This document shows, one piece after another, positions 29,801 through 34,095 of a stretch of DNA of 64,000 nucleotides. Position 1 is the stretch's first letter. Every line of letters starts with the position of its first letter. Position numbers and translations under genes: made by a program. The stretch covers positions 124,001 to 188,000 of the forward strand of contig NZ_LQRT01000058.1 of assembly GCF_001632745.1 (NCBI RefSeq), given 5' to 3'. The notes below the pieces were generated by a model that saw only the letters and a program-made list of their open reading frames with translations, made no database searches and had not been told where the DNA came from. The stretch comes from Aquimarina aggregata. Lineage in GTDB: Bacteria; Bacteroidota; Bacteroidia; Flavobacteriales; Flavobacteriaceae.

Positions 29801-31506
29801 AGATCAAAGAAGATCAAATCAGAGAAGCCAATTATCAGATCAAAAGTTTAGAAGAAAGTCTTGATGGAGCCAAAAACCAGAGAGATCATTATCAACGACT
29901 ATTAGATAATGGGATGCTAAGCGAAGAAGAAGTTCAGATTGCACTGATGATTACAGGTACTGTATTAATGGGAACCGCGGCAGCGCTAAAGATAGCATCA
30001 ACCATATCGTATTTATTACCTCAGGTATTGATAGGTCCTTTTATAGCAGGTACTCAAGCAGGAGGACGCCAACTAGGAGATGCTTTGGATAAAGGAGGAG
30101 AAGCTCTGGAAATAACAGGAGAAACCTTGATGACAGCTGGCGAAATTGCAGGAATCTATGCACAACATAAGCGTTCAGAAGAAGATTGGGAACTACAAAA
30201 AGTTATGGCCGAGAGTGAGATCAAGCAATTAGAGTACCAGATTATGGGGGCTCAGATCCAAAAAGCAATAGCACAACGAGAGTTACAGATCCATGATCAG
30301 GAAATCAAGAATAACAAAGCGATAGAAAACTTTATGAAACAAAAGTTTTCGAATCTCGAGCTGTACAATTGGATGAGTAGCAAATTATCAGGCTTATTTT
30401 ATCAAACCTATAAAATGGCACACGATATCGCTAAGAAAGCAGAAAAAGCCTTTGTTTTCGAAACCGGAACCAAAGAAGCCGAAATACAGTTTATTGGAGG
30501 AACCTATTGGGATAGCCAGAAAAAAGGATTACTAAGTGGAGAAACTCTTGGTGTAGATCTTACCAAGATGGAAAAAGCCTATATCGAACAGGATAGCCGT
30601 GGGATGGAGATTACCAAAAATATTTCTATGTTAGAACTCGACCCACTCGCTTTTATCCAATTAAAAATGAAAGGAGTCTGTGAGTTCCGATTAACAGAAG
30701 AACTATTTGATCAGGATTTTCCAGGGCATTATAATCGCCAGATGAAAACCATTTCCTTAGCCTTTGATATTGGCGAGGGAAAAACCATCAATGCAACCTT
30801 GACGCAATTGAATAATAAATTGGTGATGGAACCAGATCCTAAGGCAGTAAAATATTTACTAAATCCTAAAGGAGATCAACCCTTAACGATACGCACCGAT
30901 TGGAAAGTAAATCAACAAATTGCACTATCCTATGTAGATCAATATACCGAAAACAATGGCATGTTCGAGTTGAGGTACGATGATGCACGCTATTTACCCT
31001 TTGAAGGTACAGGAGCCGTATCCTTATGGCGATTAGAACTACATGGTAAATCGGGGAGTTATGATATCAATGATTTGTTAGATGTAACCATTAAGCTGCG
31101 ATATACTGCAGAGCAAGGAGGAACAGCCTTTGCCAATTCCGTAAAAGGAGCCTTAAAACCATACAGAGCTACTAGTTTCTTTGATCTTGCATATACCTTC
31201 CCTGAGCAATGGAACGAGCTGATGATAGGAGATAGTAATACTATGGAACTCACTTTTACCAGAGATATGTTTCCTGGTATGACAGGAAGCAAAGTCATGG
31301 GAATTATGGTTCGTTATCAATATGAGGATGGTGGTTCGGCAACCTTAGAACTCAACGATGAGTTAAAACTGACCAATAACCAATACCTCGAAGCTTCCAA
31401 TCTAAACATTGCCAGAAATGGATCCAACTGGAAATTTACAGTTAAAGGGGATAAATTACAGATCACTAATGTAGAAATGGTGGTCATTTACAAAGCTAAA
31501 GTTTAA
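17806..31506 (+). CDS. Giant TcA-type Tc (toxin complex) subunit with hemopexin-like repeats
   Basis: The 4566-residue protein is a TcA-family translocation subunit, nearly twice the usual size of about 2500. Order: SpvA/VRP1-like start (YSPAAYLADLLQLMEDEF, residues 28-45); helical shell (to about 1140); about 24 hemopexin-like repeats (about 1141-2480); ABC-toxin N-terminal-type helical region (about 2490-2800, WEWMRNYRVWEANRKVFLYP); neuraminidase-like beta region (about 2800-3060); about 8 more hemopexin repeats (about 3060-3490); the conserved segment YYWEVFFHAPFLIA (about 3580); pore-forming coiled coil with a hydrophobic turn (about 3965-4215); TcB-binding-type domain (about 4225-4566). 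In known Tc toxins TcA pentamers bind host cells and inject cargo held in a TcB-TcC cocoon. No signal peptide is visible. No TcB or TcC gene follows; cargo-like genes do. Confidence 0.93.
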   Translation: MSTNNNLPDYQELFGHLDFKKGEEARSVYSPAAYLADLLQLMEDEFEDTDIHERRSDIRQLLLDEENTYTEIPFLNIANEILEKKIGGKDTIAENQEEVYQNILPNAKYPFNTPFNLNEEEIKLYLKYLGISSEQLYKMFATNTDLDAETLVREYLGMSPEEWETITGYNSHSDNDIEEYFNYTGTSFTAEMSNTTSFMEATGLTGVEVRELLFQKLDNPEIEAGVSSGFWINATGVTYATLDENEENIIDHISQDTVDYEWFKRTNVFIRLAKKIGMTFTEVDTILRVSGKTEINLESLHLIAIVKKIHKKTELTIDTIMGIMSTINEIGHTDEDQPQDLFNSVFNNKYVVQDDKYIPSDTDYIVPKHYINEQYTALDYHDDLFSEDNDTFRKRIIHALGISKMDLEKIIQRLDDHDIDSDLWMKSTSKKALLNFLYGFTQLTEILDISHEEVFTLFDVLEQDFSILSFTQHQTFIHEKPSTQDGYSIILGDNIEDRLWLIQTLMAITEWMIEYDFTADVLWYITTGKFRTEKAEMAARTLTISQLDGILKVYKEVKATPTIFQKGIFDTRSASVIFKILEEHESKRCKQTHKMPYNSHTDKAQKIAEMAITALAEVHPTDFQGLGLEEPLVEKIKKNLTYKGYIAIDGMITMANLPETVEDFKLETDFSYYLESVFEIIHKLYKNEEANTLEEDEVSFSIYLSDLRSLPLFEEELEELYDNLIFNHYIDEEGVVKYSNFFSDPENFSYFDVNTHITDHSEEVYEILKKQTQQFKDAQLKLTAGAFDELELSEVALEDLLHNLMFNGYTTEQGRVIDKAKLLTEDIESFRLELQFYPKRKEILNNIQNKVREVQKKYLTADINQLTKIADMIISGWAYQDLQGDYLDGKRIVSETKSFFADTENQNKLILGYYFEEATGTAIFQRMQSIIKIAETYQFIETPLENLSFSTEERKELISMLQYIGVLSNTRHIAPDKIEYFIDSNNANVFSIKGFEDYNKEIFFMLQAICKEIKSAHQQITEAILGLETQQEKVVWEQLQSVFGLDQEILKIVSKHVFKGVKDIKSAWITPILETANSLGEITKIPTNKGFTSSFQRVRQYSVLANKLQLGAKETAIAFKDQDLVAKFSENLELPKGVTSIDALLETEEFIYLFSNSEYWTYRAADYVMIDRYGIDLDKEENLQTEEEKEIIDLLEDDEKLKDLIEEDYIRKFFEKEGKIAIDAAFMDKNGSTYIISNNYYHLWMKDGDSWAKRENEFGKVDNAFTEIGKIDASYVDPLGRLFLFAEGMYVRYSDVNATVIDSGYPKKTKAHWKHEGLGIHLPEIFPDELDAAFEGLDGETYFFRGNKFISSRDEVVKDIAEHWGKSKYDFKDIDAIDAAFTHNGITYVFIDDQVTAYMDCLENNEVDELEDFPKRIQDCFEGIPVDFINGIDAAFVEKEQNDGVYDDNNKIHFFKDDHTVAFTMDANGTIAVDVEDSLSFEGVSTIQSVEKIDAAMVGLDGYTYLFSGTTYIRYTTGNYKQVDEGYPRLISEDWEGLNKIQAAFVLDGKTYVFGRKGRKQVYVRYATKDYKEVDEKEENKDSYITPIGNILDVDEIETFPADTVDNFWSLPQHLLDKGFRNPHAILNAHDGKTYLFSKKQVIEFDHINRWWSEPKNIYKQWPELPSGINKIDAALAGKDGKTYLFFNNQYIRFSDKSACHIDPGYPRTIDKYWGYVKNNLIENCKIDAAVTLLSREDNDDLEGYAAEKIETIHTYLFSGDQFFRYKEGDYSQVELGYPKSIKMLKEEPRFKALKDHIPNQIDAVLVDKRTVYLFDGTTCHVISEEEKEKGEVYTKDEFQNIKTALIEEGAVYTLKGTQWEHISALEGETIHKENRFPKLLKEVPADFETDLDTVLQGADGNTYYFKGQKCYNTLLETEYYIKNQWGKPENAIYETEHIDTGFVGRDGNTYLFSGSQYYTYTGDSYIGVTMEEAPRRIYKHWGGLTEVAFAYVMDNKTYLFEKEDIDGNFRYAIYHTDDYILEQPEVYYGDFSFWGIPQAQQQAGFNTFDTILQHGDNLIFIKDQHFIRYHLLEQNWSYPQEIQLLYPGIRFNKTTFKNIQTAFKGADGKMYFFDEACFMVGVNNNDGTYTYSPEDEVAYYWGLFENTIHDHVDASLVHNGVTYLFSGNQYVRYSGATYTSVDEDYPKRIDKYLREELPFKHMTDGFQYELDKIYEGTTSGITAVITNDRNTYVFINDQLHVGSTKEYDTFRVSQLQDRYNAFRDKGRVDAAFVKDNKTYLFCEDQYIVYTGNKYHTIDPGYPKFIEESLAETLGVAELPKNFRYGIDAAYVANDSIIVFRDENRYSLGNTITIEDISAYVGVDNNFEGDTTIDAAYTDDKGKLYVFKGNQFIRYSDTDQLFSCEDEASKFVDPSYPKYIKDHKLYLPHEFSSGINGAFILEDKLYTTKGNLYAVSKKGKMYGHQNFYPQSFDKRWGDWSDYLVMDIYLLARLMNLNSRYSSSEETLISLLSDRDGYTKEPYYRLAEIFGFDKEEIRWVKQQNAFISPTNALEKDFTIETIIKLFDILSTTERIKVDVKALYQNVWQLLYDTNRDAKNTAAHIYAMLAEVDYNDNYATLFDQIERELNVIKRDALVPYAVANDDKVENTRDLYENLLIDTQMEGDATTSRIKEATMAIQLFFHRYFLNLEETELKGNLKEHEREVLRQQWEWMRNYRVWEANRKVFLYPENYIRPELRDEDQKTPAFETLEQDLMQEEITEDSVERIYKKYLDEFTEVSRLKIVGGYLYDDVSIDEGDTTEVNKRLVVLGRTKTDPYRYYYRFGNFINGETHNDSWEPWEPVNITIEADRVYPVYAFNKVFIFWTRVEPVPNEDSSSTTITDNDDGTTHEISSEEGENKYTTRIYYSYYNLNKEWIQPQVLKTSFEENIDGNLITIDHLLSNGQITNVQLFVEHSNKLDNDTHDNIVISCKYNHVVNSKEIVDLGFFNFPIYIPVVESVTKAFNLTPELYSQKNKSAVDFDNRGKETFERLFDEGTIEDENIVVLHTAEESIDASWFAYDHKGGSFLCKPDVKALDLSNWPKNRKNGQDEVTNLEKINAAFSIDNTTYYFSEKNYFLNDSLTGKPIKNKFGKLNSFTEVTAAFTHNNCAYVFDDNQFIKYTDNEYSIVAEGFPKENKLSVVLEELEAKNYNERDIEDYTIIAAYTIDEEIYFNVQKDDAFLDYKLDTHGNLTETSFVDHTTPAKEWNSALAFTYNGDHYIMGFLFEEDAQRVHVYKNGVRLSYTQGNELTDNPIIYKEISAVFSGIDGDDHIYIFSKDEYIKISQNSDQAIITDILSNWSNMVSLSLIKEDWKKGSKNIFNGDKGINAAYVRNDKLFLLYRDHYVRHTISSDTISDEIDPGYPKQLPQGISYINATFTLEDKVYLFKEDQYYTLSGNEEPNVLTNPKPVKGNWGNIPLAFRKNMDAALNRDKYLFVFKENDYIKYELSNGDVDNDEIYAKPFEIEEVNYEIIRLTSSTAKDFNRLLFTGSVDALLQLSTQQIDEEPAFSFEDQNATTIKVNDDYVQSLPVSSHIDYNSANGMYYWEVFFHAPFLIAMSLNTDQKFEEAKKWYEHIYDPTAAKYFWKFLPFQAVDIDALIEPAKQLALLINKGTLQSNIDELTTKLKIYDDEFLGTSTTNDIRNLQAFLNTSNDLLKALEIVNGLINDNTNSESPEQQLLEILQLIQRLPENYALMQNTEVQITSYLNDPFDPHAIAGLRHIAYRKAIVMNYIDNVLDWGDMLFRQYTRESINEARMLYVLAYDLLGTKPENLGEKTLSEDQNYEYLAHNIGEDTYDFLFLLDLENDGEAMYDSLTFAGQQHDMLATLNDSVINPYFHLPENQVFMKYWGRVEDRLFKIRHTLNIMGQKQPLPLFQPPIDPMALVSAIAGGASLSSALSMLYTMVPHYRFTYMIEKAKEYTERVAQFGGELLSTIEKKDAEEMELLRNKQEGLILALSTQIKEDQIREANYQIKSLEESLDGAKNQRDHYQRLLDNGMLSEEEVQIALMITGTVLMGTAAALKIASTISYLLPQVLIGPFIAGTQAGGRQLGDALDKGGEALEITGETLMTAGEIAGIYAQHKRSEEDWELQKVMAESEIKQLEYQIMGAQIQKAIAQRELQIHDQEIKNNKAIENFMKQKFSNLELYNWMSSKLSGLFYQTYKMAHDIAKKAEKAFVFETGTKEAEIQFIGGTYWDSQKKGLLSGETLGVDLTKMEKAYIEQDSRGMEITKNISMLELDPLAFIQLKMKGVCEFRLTEELFDQDFPGHYNRQMKTISLAFDIGEGKTINATLTQLNNKLVMEPDPKAVKYLLNPKGDQPLTIRTDWKVNQQIALSYVDQYTENNGMFELRYDDARYLPFEGTGAVSLWRLELHGKSGSYDINDLLDVTIKLRYTAEQGGTAFANSVKGALKPYRATSFFDLAYTFPEQWNELMIGDSNTMELTFTRDMFPGMTGSKVMGIMVRYQYEDGGSATLELNDELKLTNNQYLEASNLNIARNGSNWKFTVKGDKLQITNVEMVVIYKAKV
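21229..25230 (+). repeat. Hemopexin-like repeat block 1 within TcA (about 24 units)
   Basis: Protein-level repeats of about 45-65 residues with the core 'IDAAf...dGkTYLFsG.qYirY....vd.GYPk.I...W'. By eye I count about 24 units, which would make six four-bladed propellers. The repeats are diverged enough that DNA-level identity is low. Such repeats are known in insect-active and eukaryotic-host-associated proteins as ligand-binding propellers; receptor binding is an inference here. Confidence 0.85.
27075..28280 (+). repeat. Hemopexin-like repeat block 2 within TcA (about 8 units)
   Basis: A second run of hemopexin-like units (INAAFSIDNTTYYFSEKNYF through MDAALNRDKYLFVFKENDYIKY) sits inside the neuraminidase-like/TcA core region. 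Eight units would make two propellers. Some units are degenerate. The placement suggests insertion into a loop of the TcA scaffold. Confidence 0.75.
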
Positions 31507-31567
31507 GGTTTTAAAAAGAACAGTATAATTTAACGCTTCCCTAATAGATTGTAAACTCTTACAACTC

Positions 31568-31630
31568 GATTTCAGGAACACTTCAAGATCGTGTTTTGGG
31601 CAGGTCTGCCCAAAACCGATCCCTGAAATC
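31568..31630 (+). other. 63-base imperfect palindrome between TcA and the repeat protein gene
   Basis: The core GTTTTGGGCAG (31593-31603) is perfectly mirrored by CTGCCCAAAAC (31606-31616) around GT, and the outer arms GATTTCAGG (31568-31576) and CCTGAAATC (31622-31630) also pair. No T tract follows, so it is not a classic terminator. It could be an mRNA processing or attenuation structure, or a repeat-derived element. Its position argues that the coding region downstream starts at the ATG at 31707. Confidence 0.75.
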
Positions 31631-31706
31631 TGTAGGTGAAACAGGAAGCAATACCCTTAAGCGAAACCCTAAGAGTTACCCAGTAATAGCTAAAATTGAT
31701 ACAGAA

Positions 31707-33578
31707 ATGAAACCCAGCTTAAAAAGAAGAAAACAACAGCCCAGATCAAAAAGATCACTCGGTATAAAACGAAATCCAAAAGGAGGAAAAACCAATAGTT
31801 CAGATCATAATAATCGTAGAAAAGAACGTGCAAAAAAGAAAGCGAATGCCATAAGTGAATTACGACCGCAGAGCCCTAAAAACTCAGTTTATGATGTACT
31901 AAAAGGACGAAATGTATATCTGACCACCGATAACAATGGTAAACAACGATTTGTACCCAAAGAGAGTGAAGCCACTGCCAAAGAGAAAGCAAAAGGACTT
32001 TTTATTAAAGACAGTACGATTATTAAAAAAGGCAAAAATGCATTGAGTAAAGATGCGCAACCTAAACTAGATAGTACTGGTAGAAATACCTATCCCGTAA
32101 AAGGAGAAGACGATACAACACAGTACTTACCCAAGGAAAGTGATGCTACTCAAGAGGAGAAAAATCAAGGACGCTATGTAGAAGAAAGTTCTTTGAACTT
32201 ACCAGTGAAAGCTAAACAAGCCAGCGAAGGAGGACTACCAATTCGTGACCTTGGCAAGGACAGAAAAGTATATCCCACCACCAGAGAAAATGGAGATTTG
32301 GTTTTTTTGCCCAGAGAACAAGATGCCACTCCTTACGAAAAAAGGAAAGGGCTTTTTGTAACCAATGAGAGTGCAGCAGCACAGACCCAGGGGAAACGAA
32401 TGACCAATGGTAAACCCATTCGGGATTTGGGTAAAAACAGAATGGCATATCCAACCGAATCCGCAGATGGCGAAATAGTGTTTTATCCGCGAGAAAGCGA
32501 AGCCACACCCAATGAAATCAAAAGAGGACAGTTTGTAACCGATGAAAGTGTTAAGGATCAAACAGAAAAAAAAGCAAGTCAAAAAGAAGAGCCGAAGTAT
32601 AACAAAGGCACGAACCGGTTTGAGTATCCCTATGAAAATCAGGAAGGAGAAATCACCTATCTACCCAAAGAAAATGAAGCCAGTAAAGACGAAATAGCCA
32701 AAGGACAATTTGTAAATAACAAAAGCACAGAAAACCCTGCCGATCAATGGATGCCCTTCACCAATGGAAAACCTAAGTATGAGGCTGATCGCTATCTGTA
32801 TCCAGTTACAGAAGCAGCAGGAAATCTGGTATACTTACCCATAGCATCAGAAGCAACTCAGAGGGAGCTAGATAATGGGTTATACCTGCCCTTTGAAAAT
32901 ATAGAAACCTCTGGTCGAATCATAGATCGGGCGTTACGTGCACAGCGACTACATCCTATAGGTTCAATCAGAGCTAATGATGCAACTGATCGAGATAGGC
33001 AGTTATATGCCAAAACTGATCCAAATGATGAGGTACGATACTTGCCCAAAGCTAGTGAAGCCACAGCAGATGAAATCGCTAATGCACAATTTATACCAGA
33101 TGACCAAGCAAACCCTACCACAGCTAGGCAAGATTTGAGTAGAAAACCATTTGCAGAAGCAACAGACGGTACGGCTTTGTGGGATGGCAAAAGTTTACCA
33201 GCTCCTACAGAGGCACAGCAATTAATAGTATTAAGAAGCCTAAAACCCAATTTTGACCCAGAGCATGGGCGTATGCTATATCCAATAACTAATACGGATG
33301 GTACTCAGCAATATCTGCCTTTGGCAGAAGATGCTACGCTAGAAGAAATTGCAAATGGCAATTATGCCCAATTTACTACAGAACAACCTCTGAAAGATGT
33401 CATCCAGCAAAATCTTGGAGAACACATATATGAAGTAGATACTGGTACCATAAAAGCCATTGCCGTCACTGATTTAGAAAAGATTTTTGCAGAAGTACCG
33501 CTAAAACTAGCAAGTAGTAAAGAACTGAAAGAACTACTAAGTAATGAAGAAGCTTTGCAGCAGCAATGGGTAGCATAA
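31707..33578 (+). CDS. Eight-repeat protein of unknown function following TcA
   Basis: I do not recognise this family. The frame is open from a TTG at 31596, but that would put coding sequence through a long palindrome, so I choose the ATG at 31707 (623 residues). The start is strongly basic (MKPSLKRRKQQPRSKRS, then NNRRKERAKKK). Then come eight units of about 45-65 residues with the pattern 'g.nR..YP.t...Ge..YLPkEsEAT..E...G.Fv...S', followed by a 75-residue end without repeats (about 550-623 in this numbering). There is no signal peptide and no cysteine-rich or membrane part. It directly follows the TcA gene, where TcB would normally stand, and precedes the cargo-like genes. I infer a structural, adaptor or cargo-handling part of the toxin system. 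It is not an Rhs/YD-repeat protein. Confidence 0.7.
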   Translation: MKPSLKRRKQQPRSKRSLGIKRNPKGGKTNSSDHNNRRKERAKKKANAISELRPQSPKNSVYDVLKGRNVYLTTDNNGKQRFVPKESEATAKEKAKGLFIKDSTIIKKGKNALSKDAQPKLDSTGRNTYPVKGEDDTTQYLPKESDATQEEKNQGRYVEESSLNLPVKAKQASEGGLPIRDLGKDRKVYPTTRENGDLVFLPREQDATPYEKRKGLFVTNESAAAQTQGKRMTNGKPIRDLGKNRMAYPTESADGEIVFYPRESEATPNEIKRGQFVTDESVKDQTEKKASQKEEPKYNKGTNRFEYPYENQEGEITYLPKENEASKDEIAKGQFVNNKSTENPADQWMPFTNGKPKYEADRYLYPVTEAAGNLVYLPIASEATQRELDNGLYLPFENIETSGRIIDRALRAQRLHPIGSIRANDATDRDRQLYAKTDPNDEVRYLPKASEATADEIANAQFIPDDQANPTTARQDLSRKPFAEATDGTALWDGKSLPAPTEAQQLIVLRSLKPNFDPEHGRMLYPITNTDGTQQYLPLAEDATLEEIANGNYAQFTTEQPLKDVIQQNLGEHIYEVDTGTIKAIAVTDLEKIFAEVPLKLASSKELKELLSNEEALQQQWVA

Positions 33579-33665
33579 GCTTAAAAAGAAAAAAAAGAAA
33601 TTAACGAGGACAAAGCAAATTTAACCAGAATGGGAAAAATAATACGATCTAAGTAATTCTGCTAA

Positions 33666-33715
33666 CCTCGCTACAACTAGTCTGTGCTTAGTGGAAACAA
33701 AAGTGAGTGATGTAT
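33666..33715 (+). repeat. Structured spacer repeat, copy A
   Basis: The core CTAGTCTGTGCTTAGTGG (from 33677) followed by A-rich sequence and AAGTGAGTGA is a diverged copy of the element at 36460, 36532 and 41567. It lies in the 517-base spacer 33579-34095 between the repeat protein and the nuclease gene. Apart from this element and the REP-like pair at 33839, that spacer shows no gene. Confidence 0.6.
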
Positions 33716-33838
33716 ACAATGAACAGAGCCCTGCTAACACCGATTTTTAATCTGTGTCATACCGAGTAAGAAGTAAGAAAATATTAAGAAGCAACAAACC
33801 CTAGCTGGGGTTACAGATTTTTATCTCAATATGATAAT

Positions 33839-33902
33839 TGTCACTTTGAGCCTGTCGAAGAGCTTTCTAACTATAGTTGCTTTGACAGAGTGCAGCATGA
33901 CA
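33839..33902. repeat. REP-like inverted pair
   Basis: TGTCACTTTGAGCCTGTCGAAG (33839-33860) and, inverted at the right end, TGTCATGCTGCACTCTGTCAAAG-type sequence (ending 33902) are two diverged copies of the widespread TGTCA-CTGAGC-TGTCGAAG repeat, facing each other. A further partial copy, TGTCATACCGAG, stands at 33755-33766. Such elements are common intergenic palindromes in Bacteroidota and other phyla. Confidence 0.65.
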
Positions 33903-34095
33903 TACAACATACTTCGTTAGTAAAGATTTGTAACTAACAATAAACAACTAATAACCGATAGATACAAGAGTGAAAAACCGCACTGGCAACAAGAGTTGCT
34001 AGGTTGGAGTAAACAATAGTAGTAAAGAGCTATAGAAAAAATAGTGAGTTACTACGGTAGTAATTAAAGTAATAATACTTGAAATTTTTAAGATT

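Noticed and set aside
31596..31706. TTG start extending the repeat protein by 37 residues
   Set aside because: The extension would run through a 63-base palindrome and encode an unremarkable segment; the ATG at 31707 gives a clean basic start like those of the neighbouring proteins.
32212..33250. Open frames on the minus strand opposite the repeat protein (up to 130 codons)
   Set aside because: They lie fully inside a well-supported gene, follow its repeat period and show no domain or start context of their own.
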